A stretch of DNA of 64,000 bases from Sipunculus nudus (taxonomy: Eukaryota; Annelida; Sipuncula; Golfingiida; Sipunculidae): positions 17,008,576 through 17,072,575 of the forward strand of contig CM049309.1 in the NCBI GenBank assembly GCA_026874595.1, read 5' to 3'. The position numbers were made by a program, and so were the translations under genes. The notes below the pieces were generated by a model. The model ran no database searches and was not told the origin of the DNA. It saw nothing but the letters and a program-made list of their open reading frames with translations. Shown here in pieces: positions 35,363 through 51,699 of the stretch. Within the stretch, counting starts at the first letter, position 1, and each line of letters begins with the position of its first letter.

Positions 35363-36080
35363 GGGGGGGGTGTTTGTCTGTGTGTGTAAATCACACATAT
35401 TAGCCTCGAAGTAGTCTGAATGTCACGCCCTTCCATAACTAATCGAAGAAGATTAATGTACAATGCGTGGATAACACGGCTCTGTTTTATACAGCAGCTT
35501 ATTATAATACTAGTATATGAACTATTGACCGCATTCCGCTGAATGCTGTTATGCAATAAAAGGGTTGGACAGGAAATTAGTAGCACGTGACCAAAATCAT
35601 TAGCCTGGGGATATACTGAAACATGAATTAGAATTATCAGCTTTCACTGGCCATAGCACATTTTTTAAAGTGGAGGCGTACGCGAACTCAGCACGATAGA
35701 TTTAGGATGTCAGAGGGGGTCTGCATGAGTCACAGTGTAGAAAATCGTTTAAAAATAAAATAGGAAACCATTCTTACTAAATCAATTAATTTTCCCGGAA
35801 ACACAAGTGACATATAACGGCTCATTTAATAGGAATAAAACTTGGATGTTAGAACATGTAATTTCAAAATGTCTACATGAGCCCATTGATATAAAATTTA
35901 TCATGGTCGCACCACGCCCTTGTCAAATAACCCCGCACCCCGCTTCCTCGGCAATGGTCAACCAGAATTGAAAAGAAAATTTCCTGCATTGACCCCACAT
36001 GTGGCAGATTTTAACGTTTTATACAGAGAGTATTTATTCCATACAGAGAAGGTAAATCACTAGAGAACAGAAACTATACC

Positions 36081-36246
36081 AGAAATCTGCATTCTAAGGA
36101 ATACAAACCTCCCCCATGTGTAGAAATTTCTTTAAAGATTAAATAGGAAATCGTTCTAATTAATGTTCATTCATTTATGTAGCCCATATTCGTACGTTCA
36201 AACGTGCATAAGTGACTGTACATTTTTGAATATTCCTTGATGACCT
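36081..36246 (+). repeat. Dispersed repeat family B, copy 2
   Basis: The partner of 18871-18985. Part of it (GTGTAGAAA..TAAATAGGAAA.C.TTCT) also recurs just upstream at about 35735-35775, so this stretch may be a partial tandem of the family. Confidence 0.55.
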
Positions 36247-36525
36247 TCATGTATCCGGGTCATATTCCAGTTCCACACCAAAATACAATCGATTCTTTAT
36301 TGACCGATTCTCGTAATGCTCTGAAAATTCATGAGATTCCTTTCATAATTGCGTTAGTTATATTGTTAACAAACACACACAAACACAGGTTTGCACACAC
36401 AGACACGATTCCATACAAACACGTGTACACACAAGAAATGGGGTGAACGCGAACCCTCCTGACGGAAAAGATGACCATAAGCAGGCATAAACCGGAATAG
36501 TTCTTGCTGAATAACCAAACAGGCC

Positions 36526-36660
36526 ATGGTTAAATCCCCTTAGAAACTTGAATCAGGTCACCGTGCCCTATATTCTGTGAGATAGGTGACAGACATAATG
36601 ATTTTCAGCGACTTAAAGGTTCTTCAGATTGCCCAAGGCTATTGAACAGAAGTTTGCAAT
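36526..36660 (+). mobile_element. Core-only relic related to E6
   Basis: The order GAAACTTGAATCAGGTCA, CCTATATTCTGTGA, ATGATTTTCAGC, CAGATTGCCCAAG parallels E6 at about 31400-31490 (CCTATATTCTGTGAACTATG, ATGATTTTTAGCAATCTGAA, GCCCAAGAATGTTC). Neither terminus survives. Confidence 0.55.
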
Positions 36661-36930
36661 GCAATCACAAAAGTTAAGCAATTTACACAAATAAAACAGC
36701 ATGAACAATTAGAACATCTAAAAAATATTCCAAATTTTAGTGATTCCTTCGTCTATATACATCCTGACACAGCCCGTGAGCAATCAGTGTTTTTTGGGTA
36801 ACTACAGATGGCAGAATTTATGACATTGATACTTTGCAGGGTAGGAAATGTATAAGTGGAGGACTGCGCGCCCCTCCTCCTCATTCGGAGTTTTCGAAAC
36901 CTACCAGAAATATGTCATGCTTGGTCAGTA

Positions 36931-36934
<4 letters not shown>

Positions 36935-36964
<30 letters not shown>
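36935..36964. repeat. (CT)n microsatellite
   Basis: About 15 CT units. Confidence 0.95.
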
Positions 36965-36967
<3 letters not shown>

Positions 36968-37106
36968 ACTTTAAACGTGAAAACCTTTACACAGTGAGCG
37001 TTCCAAATGGTAGATCTTATGACCTTTAAATGAAACTACTCCACAAGTATGAATATATGTTTAATAAAAATTCGCTAGAACCGGCAAAAATGCAACATTA
37101 ACTTTA

Positions 37107-37110
<4 letters not shown>

Positions 37111-37170
<60 letters not shown>
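37111..37170. repeat. (CT)30 microsatellite
   Basis: Thirty uninterrupted CT units, 150 bp after the previous CT tract. Confidence 0.95.
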
Positions 37171-37173
<3 letters not shown>

Positions 37174-37696
37174 CCTATAACAAGCGTACAAGCATGGATC
37201 TGTAGATATTAGCATATTTTTCTATGGGGCTAAAAAAAAGGTAGGGGTATTTATGTACACACTTTAATGCGCATTCGTCCGTTCCTATTACATACCAACC
37301 CCGACGCTGTATTTATAAAATAATCCTATACATATTTTCCATATAGCAACAAATAAACTGGATTTACCGATTTATATGGTTAAGTCAAGCATAACAGTCA
37401 ATTGAGTTACCAGAGTCGGTGCAGGGATAATTAAGCTGGATTTTCTATTGAGAACATTACACAGGAGCGCATAGTGCCAGCCATTACAAAAATATCGACC
37501 ACACGTGATGACACAAGGGCCCACTCGACTTAACCCGTATTTATTTATATTTACATGATTTATATCGGGGTGCTAGTTACAGCCTTGTGTTTGCGATTTT
37601 GTTATCATCACCACAACTTTGTTAGTAATATTTAATTTCAAATAATGTTAATGTTATGATTCTCATGATATTCGTGCTTATAATAAAAGAAGTCTG

Positions 37697-37699
<3 letters not shown>

Positions 37700-37763
<64 letters not shown>
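37700..37763. repeat. (AT)n microsatellite
   Basis: About 32 uninterrupted AT units. Confidence 0.95.
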
Positions 37764-37767
<4 letters not shown>

Positions 37768-38888
37768 CATATATTAAGATTTAATTTCTATTCAAGCATG
37801 TGTACATAATTCCTAAACAACTTAAGGACTTGAATCGCTGCCTAGCTACGCTATGAACACAGCACGTGACTTCCCTGCGACCTTCCACTCACAGCGGAGC
37901 GAATAGTTTAGCATGGCATAACCGCTGCTTTTGGAGCGAACTGCCTAGCCATATGCATGATATAACATATACGTATTTATACGTGTTCATTTCACAGTAA
38001 AATGGACCAGGAAATTACAATCGATGAAAACTCATGCTAAAATTCTTTGTTTTTTTTTTCACAGGAAGACTATTTATATTATTAACATAATAATTGTTAG
38101 TTCCAGAAAACTAACATTATTCGAATTTTAGGAGTTACTAAGACCTTAACACTGACTCTATAATTTTTCATTTTATGTCAGAACTCTTTATCAGACATTT
38201 TGTTCTGATCTTAATTTCAAGTTATATCAGACCGTCAGTGCTATTAAGTACATTTATCTTATCCTGAAGAAATAAAACAATAAAGCATATTCTATCTTTA
38301 ACAGGGTTAGCTGCAAATATACTTAAAGCGTTGCAATTGCGGTGATAACAGATATGTGTTTCTTTCGTTACCTTTCATATGCATTATATTTCAATATATT
38401 ATTGTCATTCTGTACTGTTGTTTTATACCCATACATATGTAAATGTAAGATTTAACTTTAATAAAACATAATTAATGGTGCCTTTGGGGGTAGAGAGAGA
38501 GAGAACTCGATTCATATATTTCATTTTTAAATTGACGCAGGACTTAAGGTAAAGATTTTCAGATTAATATTAAATCGGCTATGTATATATAAAACCTGAA
38601 CCATCCATTTAAAGGTCTGATTAAAAACCAAAAGTACAACTATTCATCTTTGCAAGTTAATATACTATGTGAACAAAGACTAATGACAGAACTAGCTCCA
38701 TAATCAACGACTTTGACGGATGTAAATTTTTAATTTTGGAAGCACACTGCCACGCTAATCTAAGATAAGCCTTACAGGGGAACGGGTGCAATTAAATACC
38801 ATTTTTCCTTAATTCGTGTATCGAAATTATTCAAGTGACACCTTGAACAGAGGGCGGACCTGTAACAACTTATCACGGTTAGGTCAGT

Positions 38889-38957
38889 CACGTGTCATGT
38901 GGAGTCAGGCTGCTAATCAATGATTCTTATTGGTCAATCCCAGCATCTTTGACGTCA
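38889..38957. promoter_or_regulatory. Promoter- or enhancer-like motif cluster
   Basis: Within 70 bp there is an E-box CACGTG (38889-38894), an inverted CCAAT box ATTGG (38929-38933) and a full CRE TGACGTCA (38950-38957). The site is 3 kb upstream of the stathmin-domain gene. No coding exon is attached. It could be a distal promoter with a non-coding first exon, an enhancer, or chance. Confidence 0.35.
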
Positions 38958-39222
38958 GACTCGTGGTAAACAACCGTCTTGCCATGTTTAACACCCGATC
39001 TTGTTTTCAGCAGTGGTATAAGCGACCGAGACAAATCGAATATTTTTCACAATTCAATTGACATACATTCGCTTTTCACATACACATGCATGGAGTCAAT
39101 GTTATAACCCGGTCAAATGAAACAAGACTGATATTATATATTTCACCTCAGTTTCTCCCTCCTTCTTTCTACCTCTAAGTTGTATGTATCATACTGAACC
39201 TTTATTTCAAACATATTATATA

Positions 39223-39233
<11 letters not shown>

Positions 39234-39263
<30 letters not shown>
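39234..39263. repeat. (AT)n microsatellite
   Basis: About 15 AT units. Confidence 0.9.
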
Positions 39264-39267
<4 letters not shown>

Positions 39268-40552
39268 TATAAATTTATTAATTACACTTAAATTGAATTA
39301 ACAGTATGATCTTTGGTTGTTTATTACTCATGTCAATATACAAGTTATTTAATCTAGGTAAATGATAAATTTTCAATAGAATAGAGAAACGTTTCTTATT
39401 TTTTATATTTCACTGATGCGTTTAAGTGCACAAGAGGCGAATTACATGTCAACAACAAATTCTTAACAAGAATCGATTGATTGGATATCTTTATTCCTCC
39501 GAATTCCAAAAGTGTACAATCAATTCAAAGGAAAAGAAAAACTCAAACATAGAATACCATGAGAAATATCAAATAACTACTCGTATACAAAATATCATAT
39601 TGTTCTCCTGGTTACACAAACATTATGAAATGTTAGTTAAATAATGGTTAAAGGCAATCTGTATGTTTCCTGTAGTAGTTGATAAAGGACATGCATATTT
39701 TATACCTTAGCCGAACATAACATATGTCCATGAAGAACATATGATCATTATCAAAGAACAAATTGTGAGGAGAGATGTTCTGAAAAAAGGGCCCATATAT
39801 TAAATGTCACAATTGACGTGTGTGTAGTTTTTGATATCATGATCTGATTTTCGTGGTGGAGGTTTTCGCTCTCCTAGAGGTCTCTATTTGATAAACTTGC
39901 ATTCTCAATTGATAATCTGAATCATATATTACTCAGATTCCTAGTAAAAAGTGAAAGACTGATAAATTTCTTAATGCATACTGATAAATTTCTTAATTAG
40001 TTTATATATTGCGTGCATGTACGTGTATACATATATGGCTACTTCCCATAGGGCTTTCCCATGCATGGTAGCTCCAGTTAAATACCCGAAACGGTATCTC
40101 TATAGAACAATTTTAACAATAGATTGTAGAATGAAGTTGGATTATGTATGCGGGGGTTATTATAGATTGAAGGAGGTAGGGTATACATATATATGCGATC
40201 TCAACAAATGACAGACCTTCAATATTGTCTCCCGGGGAAAGTACCGCCATTTCTCTGACGGCTCTCTCACAGCACGTCCTTGCTACATGTTTAATGTGCC
40301 TGAAGACCTGCACGCCACAACCATATAAACAGTAGACCTTAAAAACTAAGTTATTGATTTCCAGATTGATTTATCTTGTGGTGATATATTGTACAATTTG
40401 TCCTAGAGGTTGTCTCACGAGAGTGTATCCCTATTATCTGACACCCCCTCGGTTATACATATTCAGTTTCTTATGGTTTGAATTCATCGATGAGTAGTTT
40501 GAATGAATTTCATACGTGGGTCAGATTATATTGAATCACCGGTTTTAATCAT

Positions 40553-40626
40553 TATATATATATGTGTGTTTGTGTGTGTGTGTGTGCGCGCGCGCGTATG
40601 TATGTATATATATATATATATGTATG

Positions 40627-40676
<50 letters not shown>
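40553..40676. repeat. Compound TA/TG/CG microsatellite
   Basis: Successive TATA, TGTG, CGCG, TATG and long TA blocks. Open frames across it are repeat artefacts. Confidence 0.95.
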
Positions 40677-40678
<2 letters not shown>

Positions 40679-40858
40679 TGTATTTAGTTTCTCTTAAGTT
40701 GCTCAATTACAATATTAAATTATTAATATATAATAACAATTTAAAAGAATGTAATGTTTGTTAAACTTACAACATATGTTTGTTGCAATTAAGCAATTAA
40801 ACAGTATACATGAGTAGTTTAAATGAATTTCAGATTTATGTTGTAACTGGTTTCAATC

Positions 40859-40900
40859 ATTATATATATATATATATATATATATGTGCGTGTGTGTGTT
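40859..40900. repeat. (TA)n(TG)n microsatellite
   Basis: TA units followed by TG-rich sequence. The flanks on both sides (GAGTAGTTTGAATGAATTTCA and GAGTAGTTTAAATGAATTTCA, then TTTCAATCATTATATA and TTAATCATTATATA) match the previous tract, so about 330 bp has been duplicated together with its microsatellite. Confidence 0.85.
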
Positions 40901-41638
40901 TGAGTGTGTATATGTATTTATTTTCCCTTGAGTTAATTAATTACAATATTAAATGAATGATAAATTATCACAATTGAGATAAAATGTATTTTTTTATTTA
41001 ATTTATTTAAAAAATGCATCTATCATCGGTCTAGTATAAAAGTATATTCAATTATTCAGATACATCTGTTATATAATCTATCATGATTTTATTATATTTT
41101 ATTTTTTGTATAAAAGTTCTTCTGATCAAAAATAATTTGCACGTCTGTTTAATTAGTGATATTCAATTTATTCAGAAATAATTTAAATTTAAGATATCTT
41201 ACATAGGCTTAGAATTCAATCATTTAATTTATCATAAATCCAATGCATAATTGTATAAAGTTAAACTGATCACCTTTAGGCCTACATATAGGCCTCCTTT
41301 GTATATTTACAATTTATCAAGTTATTGTGTATATATATTTTTTTTACTTATAAATGATATCACATGAAACTATATATGTTGTGTTTATCTTCATGAAGTA
41401 GTGTGGGTGCACTGTATGACCGAATGACATTTTTCCATAACATTTTCTATTCTTTTATGTCAGTTCATTTTGTTGTATCAACACATTCCCAGTGTTTTGA
41501 TCCACTGGTTACATTAATTCCGCGAAGCATGTTGTGGACTGGTTACCCAATCGTAAAACCCGTAAAGTCTCCATTCAACACGCTCCGTGGGCAAATACGA
41601 GCAAGTAATCAATCTACACTAGCGTGTGTATTTCACAC

Positions 41639-41820
41639 CACGTGACCCCACAACCATGGAGTCCTTGACGACGGACATGGTAGGTTGAACAGGGCAGTGT
41701 TGACGGCTTATTTACCTGGCGACAGGGTCATTATTAGAAAGACTGAACATTTGTCAATTTTCATCAGTTAATTAAGGTGACAGCCAATGGTCAGTGTGTC
41801 GCCTGCTTGGGGTGAATAAA
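41639..41820 (+). promoter_or_regulatory. Candidate proximal promoter of the stathmin-domain gene
   Basis: An E-box CACGTG (41639-41644), a CCAAT box (41783-41787) and a TATA-like AATAAAA (41814-41820) lie in that order. Transcription starting about 30 bases after the last would give a 5' leader of roughly 135 nt before the ATG at 41982. Confidence 0.35.
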
Positions 41821-41981
41821 ACCGCACGACGCTTAAACATAGTTCAGAACACGAGCAGAGTTGGCACCACGAACTCACAGTTTGACAGCTGCTGTGAACA
41901 CAAACTCAGCCAACAACTTGAACAAGACACTCTGCTCCAAAACTATAAAAACAATTTCGGACAAACACTTGCATCACAAAC

Positions 41982-44802
<2,821 letters not shown>

Positions 44803-45180
44803 ACCTCAGCTGTACACAATTTGCACTCATGAAGGGTCACCAGAGCACAAATGTCATCTATTTTTGTGGAACAGGGATGAGAGAGTCATGAGTGCTTATG
44901 TTAGAATAGAGTTCACATTTTACCAACAGTATTCACCGCATAGCTTGAATTGCTGGTCATGATACTTGTGAACCAAATATAATATTGAGTGGAAAGACAC
45001 TGATATGTTCAGTGTTAAGTATTTCAGAATTTCCCAACTTTGATACTTTTGTAGAAACAACTGCGCAAGATTATATAAGTACATTTTCCAAGGCCACTAT
45101 GCTAAGTGATAGCAAAAATCCACAGGGTGTTTGTCTGAAGAGCAGACAATGATAAGTATTTACCTAGTACCAGGTGTACT

Positions 45181-45186
45181 AATAAA
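45181..45186 (+). terminator. Candidate polyadenylation signal of gene 2
   Basis: AATAAA lies 379 bases after the TAA stop. A second AATAAA at about 46190 is a possible distal site. Confidence 0.4.
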
Positions 45187-47945
45187 TAGCTTAACAATTA
45201 ACAAAATACCTTGATGCCATAAAATGCAAGGGTATGGACAGAACTGACTTTCGTTATATGAATAAGTAAGCAAGTTTACAAAAATTGCTTCTCCATATTG
45301 GAGGGCAAAATCTAATGACCTTTAACCTTTTATTGTTGTTAAAGGGACCCAAAAAAATGTTTCATTGATGTTCTAACTACACCATACACCAAACGGGTAG
45401 GAATGTTTGTATTTTATCACATATGTGCCATTGCTTTTGGGTGTAATAGTTGATAGTGTCAGCGTGTACAAGAAGGGCAAAGATTTGAAACAACAGTATA
45501 TACAGTGAAACTCCTTTATAGTGGACAGTCACGAGACCAGACAATGTGTCCATTATAGTGGGGTGTACTTTGCCTTGTATGATTATATCATTACCATGGG
45601 AGTCTTGTATACTAGTGCACTATAACTGTACTAGGCATACTCATCATGCCAATAAGCAGAAGGCAATTGTTACATTTATTTGCTCAATATGTTAACCACA
45701 TACTAATGTTCAAGTTGTGTGAAATCTACAACAGGCAAGTTTAGTTGCACTTTGAACAAAGGGCAATGGCTTGTCAGACCAGTATTTTAGGGTAGCTGTT
45801 TTAATGCCAAAACAAGTCATGAATAATCCTGAATGTGGATAGGAATAAATTTAGGAGCTTGCTATTTTTGTAAAAACTAAATGGTTATTTAGGAAATTGT
45901 GTGATTCAACAGTCAGTAAGATATTTATTTTGTTATTTCCTAGAGCTCTCTGTAATTTTCGTTGGCAGACTAGCATAAGTGTGATTAAAGTACTGCATGG
46001 AAAAAGGCAGAATTATAAATAACACACACAAGTGCTCAAAACAGTTTGAATGAACAAGCTATTTATTAAGTATTCACTATATTATTCCAGTTTGTAGAAT
46101 CATGATTCAAATAATTGGTATAACTTTATACATATACAATGCTAGGATTTTCTTTCTGCAATATATATTGTTGATTTATTCATTTATCAATAAAATATTG
46201 ACATGGCATCTTTTGAGCTATGCAAAGCTGCAGTACTGGCAATAATGCTCTGTACAAAGTTAGACCAGTCTTAAGAGATATACATAATTCTTGCCAAACA
46301 TCTCGAAATACTGTACTTCTCATACTAGATTTGGCCAGTAATTGGAAGAAACTATATGAAAGTTGAAACCGTTGATTCAAACTCTTTATATGACCGTTTC
46401 CCCCCATCAGATGATCTTAATGAATATTTTCTCCTGAAGGGGGAGAACATATAAGGGCGTGACATGTGCAAAAATATTTGTTTTAATTCTTTAAAAATGA
46501 AATCATGCAGGAATATGAAGTCTTGCCAAGTTTGCCATTTGCCGTATTCAGATAATACTAAATTATGCAGGATTCTTTTAGACTTGTTGCAGATTAACAA
46601 CTATTCATTAGAAGCGGCAGATCTGAAGGGGGCGCCCATGACGCACGCCCCCTGGTCAGCTCTCGTTGCATCTTTCACTAGATGCTTCGCCTTTTGGCCA
46701 GATATTGTTTCATGGTTTGGAGCTTTCGTTAACAACAATTCAAAATGCTCTGAACATCAGAACGCTTGTAGTAACAACAGCATGATTACATTCATGTCCA
46801 AGACCAGCCAATATATGCCTCATCTGAATTTTCGTTGGGACGCGTGTGCCTGGGCCTTTGGTGGCGGTGGCGCCCCCTGTTTGATAATTTTCAGGTTCCG
46901 CCATTTAATATTTTTTAGGAAATATACTGTGTAGTTCGGGCCTTCATGGCACGTGTAGATGCTACACAAGCAGCACGAGTTATTGACTACACTGTCATGT
47001 TCATCTTCATGTTGAACCGACACCTCATCCGTGATCTCCACTGTGATACTAAAGCATTTAGTTTATAGAGTCATGTACATAAATATTTCACTATGAATTG
47101 ATAATAAACTAATGTTTCGATATGTCTGTCTTCACTTTTGTGTTTATTTGCGGCATGTCTGCAGAATTTGTGATTATGGTGAGTTTTGTGTGCGTTTTGG
47201 TATTAAAGGAACAGAACAAAATGTGTATGAAATGGTTAAAGAAAATAGTTTATGTTCATATAAACCCTGTAGGAAAAATATTTGCGAACGGAGAAGCAAA
47301 CATTTTTACATATTGAGTGTTTTTCTGATTCTATGGAATAAATTTCGCTTTAAAAATGTAGCTTTAAAAATTAAGTGTTGAAGAACTGACGCAATCAAAA
47401 TTTAAAAAAAAAACTCCCGGTATTAGCTTTCTTAAAATGAAAAAGTACATTTTTTGTTAATTAAGATACGTCTGCCTGAACCTGCAGGAAGAGCAGCCGA
47501 TGTAACCGCGTCGATGCTGTCAGCATGGTCATGTGTCAGCAGTCATGTCGGGAGCAAGCCGCCTACACATTTCTAACATTACAAAAAGTATATCTGAAGG
47601 GATTTAGGACGAGTTTAAGATATGGTATATATGAATATCGATTTAAACTCTGCCTGATTGGTGTCGTGAAAAAGGGAAATATAATACATGTTAAAATTTT
47701 ATGCAAGCTGAACGTGTGCTAGGTCACAAACTACTTCCCCTATTCCAAAACATTCACGAGATTTGTTAATATAAATATTAGAGATGCAATTATTAAATAT
47801 TTTTAAACATCGGCTTTTGCGAAGGCGTATATGTAATAGGGAACCGAAAAAAGTGAATTTTAACTTTGAAGTGAAAACGAAACAAGAATTTACAATGGAT
47901 TTTTATATATTTGTGTCCATCTGATGCACGATATATAGTAAATGC

Positions 47946-47948
<3 letters not shown>

Positions 47949-47998
<50 letters not shown>

Positions 47999-48000
47999 TA
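47949..48000. repeat. (TA)n microsatellite
   Basis: About 24 TA units, then interrupted TA-rich sequence. Confidence 0.95.
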
Positions 48001-49779
48001 TATATAAAATCATATATAATCCTAAATTTGATTTAACCTAGCTAGTTTAATGTTAGAATGTTTCAACTATAGTGCCAAGACGCGTGTTTGTTTACAGGGC
48101 CCTACACGTACAGACATAATGTTATCGACGCAACGCCGGGCAACATATCGTGACTGGCCTCCCAGTGTGGCACGTCGCCATAACATCCAGGAAACGGTTC
48201 CTGGGCTGTGATCCATAATACATAGCCCAGTCACAGGCTTATCACGCACATAACTGACATATACGGTCCACACCAACAAGTTGTTAGGTACGAACGTATA
48301 TATCTATATTTTACCCGACTACAACATGGGTTGGGAAATTAATAAATGGACACTATCTACATTGCATCAACCTTCATTCATAAATTACTCCCATTGAAAA
48401 ATCTAGAGTGCTTCCGTGGGCGCATGGCATTCAGCGTTTACGTCCAGATATTGCATGATAAATGGCTACCTGTGGAAAAATCAGAGGTATACAGCCCGGC
48501 CCTTTACATGTATCAGTACTGTACGTTATACTTTTATCGCTGGCGGCCCGGACTGATGTTGAGTAAATTAAATCACATTGTTTTGTTAATAAATGTGATT
48601 TTGGCACGCTATCTTCTATAGACCCATTTTCGGTTTTTAAGTAGACGCGACATGGAATTAGACCATGTTGATATAGCTCGGTATTGAATTATTACTGTTA
48701 GGTCCTGTTTGATACAGTATTTCGCCATTGTAGGAATGTATGCAAGAGTGACGTCAGAGAGAGTATAAATAGAGAGCATCCGTAAAGCGCATACCTTCAC
48801 CAATATGTGACCTTTATCGAGTACACTTGCACTTTTAAAATTTTAATATTGAGGGCTATAACAAACCATGTTCCGGCGCCGACATCAATCTACACTTCCT
48901 GGGTCAAGCTTTTGCTTAAATCTGTTCCGTTCACTTTAATTACTTTTTAGATGTTGTGCATTTATTAAGAAGTATTACTGTAGATATTGACGTTTAGTGA
49001 GGTTGGTTTTAAGAACTTGGCACCTTTAGGCGCTCGCCTCGTTGTAGTTATACAAATATAGACTCGGTTGTCCGATAGTCTGTTATCCAAAATCTTACTT
49101 GGTTTAATTCAATGTTAGGAGATTTGATATAGTTTTCATTTTTCCCATCATCCGAATGATCGACTTTCCCGATTGTCTTTCATTGAACTGTTCATATAAT
49201 CGAAGCTTTACTGTATATTTTACACAGAACCTTATTAATAACAGTCACAGCAATATATCTGTGCTTTTGCCAAAGCAGCTTAAAAAAGGACACAGTCAAT
49301 GAAAAAATATAACAAACGTCAACGGATTAGACCAGTTGTTTTACGCAATCATATAACACCTTTGGTATGGCATGTCAGGATTACATGATACTATCTATAA
49401 ATGAAATAGAGAAATAGATTTATGGCTTTGTTAAACACCAAATGACAGCACACAAACACGTTTTCATTTCATCTAAATTCGAGGTAAATTCCGAAAACTA
49501 TACTACGAACTATCATGAAACAAGCGTGCCCATATTGACAGCGTTATAAACATCTTATGTAATTGGAATGACCTGTGCTTGATTGAAGTTTAAGTTGTCC
49601 AAGCCGTTTTAAAATGGCTGCTTTTTATACGATATTTTTGTTAAAGGGACCAATTTACATACCAGGTGTGTTCAATATATATGTGATCATGAAGTATGGT
49701 GTTTTATCCTTAAAAATATTATGGTATCTGCTAATAAGTTTGCTTATACTCTCCTGTGTATAAGTCGAAATAAGTTTGC

Positions 49780-50160
49780 GTCAGGCGCGATCATTGCCGG
49801 AAAAATTGAACATAGCGCGAACGCCACCTTGTGACCGTACCGTGCAAATGCAGAAACGTTAATATCAAGCTTCCAACAGAACTGGTGTTTGTTCTTCGTT
49901 TCTTCTTCTGTCTTTGTTTTCATAGTTTGGGAATTGTCGCACATGCATAAGATCGGGCCTCTGATGAAGCAGTCTTGTTATGGTAAACTAACACGCGTGG
50001 ACTGTGCTAATACACATTGACCGATAACAATGTATAAAGCAGGTTAATCGGCGAGATTGAGTCCGTGTGCCTTGATGGTTTGACTAGGAAACTTCTCTAT
50101 TCAGCCAAAATAAGCTAATAGCGTGAGGTAATAAACATGTTATTGCAATAGGTTATGTGA
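49780..50160 (+). repeat. Dispersed repeat family C, copy 1
   Basis: It shares an ordered series with 51700-52040: TATCAAGCTTCCAA, CTTCTTCT, GAATTGTCGC.CA.GC, GCAGTCTTGT.ATGGT, TTGATGGTTT-type and TTCAGCCA.A.TAA. The boundaries are uncertain. Confidence 0.6.
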
Positions 50161-50181
50161 CCTTGTGTTTCTTCATCTTCT

Positions 50182-50182
<1 letters not shown>

Positions 50183-50236
<54 letters not shown>
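50183..50236. repeat. (CT)n microsatellite
   Basis: About 26 CT units. Confidence 0.95.
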
Positions 50237-50239
<3 letters not shown>

Positions 50240-51401
50240 CTCCTTCCCTCACATTCCACAGCGCATTACGCTTCTAAATACGCCTTGCGGTAGGTTTACT
50301 TTACAGGTCTAGATGTAATGGACAGATTGAATATAAGCCGTCAAAATGTTAGATTAAAATTATTACGAGGCAAGCTACATACACGTGTTTTTTACAAGGA
50401 CTTACTAAAATAATTAAAATATGTTAAGCATGCGCATGAACAATGTTAATTGAAGGCTATTTCTTTAAATGCGGCAAATTTTTATTTCAAAGTTTGATAG
50501 CTGAGAAAATGCAGACCAGGTCGTTCTACAATCTTTAATCGTGGAAGGCTTATTTTGAGCAGAAAGAGTAGTATATATAGGCCAATGGCATTAACCTCCA
50601 TGAATATTAATGTGACCTTATGTTTTCCCCACTATAAGTATTCGATCATGAAAGGGTCACCATGCCGTGTTGACGCTGTATAGGATGTCAAGGGTTTGGC
50701 CAGCTCCAACTTGTTGTCCGCTATTAGCATTATAATAACACCAAATATTGTTATATATGTATACATGTTTGACACAGTCACAAATAAAATATGACGTGGT
50801 TTACATTTTGTTTGAGACGAATGAGCAGGGGGTTTGCATAATTTAAAAAAAAGCGTTTAGTTGATCTGCCATATCTTTAAAAATTTACTTTAGGAATTGG
50901 TGGATTATCACAGATTAGCAAATTAACCATAGTAATTATTTGCAAAATTAAAGAAAAAGACACACAATAACTGGGAGCGGCAAATCCGTTAAACAACTGT
51001 TTTATTTGTACTGTCTTATTTGCTGGTGTTGGAATTCACTGATAAGTGACCAGGATCAAATTTCTCGACGCAGACGTCCTTGTCGAGTTGCCGATAGGGG
51101 GAACCTATAGTGCAATGTATTTTGAATTATTTGTGGTAGCAGGGCCGCCCCGGGTATATTACAGGTACAAGACACAAGTTGTTGCTGTTGAACAGTGCCA
51201 TCTGGTGGAATATATTGTAAACAGTTGACAAAGAAGTGAACCAGTTCAGTGAAGGTTTTGATTGCTCTCAGAACGTGAGGTGGCACATAGTGCTGACACC
51301 TGACGACCAATGGAAAAAACAAGGCATCCACATACATAAAATATTATTTATACTAGCATATTATCCGTTCTTGTGCTAAAACAGGTCCACAGGTACACGA
51401 C

Positions 51402-51426
51402 GGGGGGGGGGGGGGGGGGGGGGGGG
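51402..51426. repeat. 25-base poly-G run
   Basis: The longest homopolymer G in the window. Its length may be affected by sequencing error. Confidence 0.85.
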
Positions 51427-51699
51427 TGTTGAGCACGGGCCGAGCTTACCTCCTATATACACACACTTGGTGTACTTTCTGATATATAACGCTGCAAAAG
51501 ATCGTAACGCAAACTAGTAGAATTCCTCAAGAATTATGCAAAATATTGAAAGGTGTCCATGTATTGCTATATATACATGTATATATACATGAATTATATA
51601 GTGTTTTTTTCCCTGAAAATATTATAGTCTCTGTAAACATTTCCAACCGGATGCTTCCTCATGGACACAAGTGGAAACAAGCTTGCACCGGGAACAATC

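Larger units (their letters stand above)
30074..41981. other. Intergenic region between genes 1 and 2
   Basis: No coding exon is supported. Apart from E6 it holds TA, CT and TG microsatellites, a 21-bp minisatellite, a poly-C run (34519-34539), an element relic (36526-36660) and promoter-like motifs near 38.9 and 41.7 kb. The stretch 32500-32820 has higher GC but no recognisable product. Confidence 0.5.

Noticed and set aside
46464-46934. 156-codon plus-strand frame
   Set aside because: No recognisable domain, no splice or promoter context, and odd composition. Kept only as unannotated GC-richer intergenic sequence.
51056-51337. 93-codon minus-strand frame ending in a hydrophobic/Pro-rich stretch
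   Set aside because: No family recognised and no supporting exons nearby. Coding status cannot be supported.
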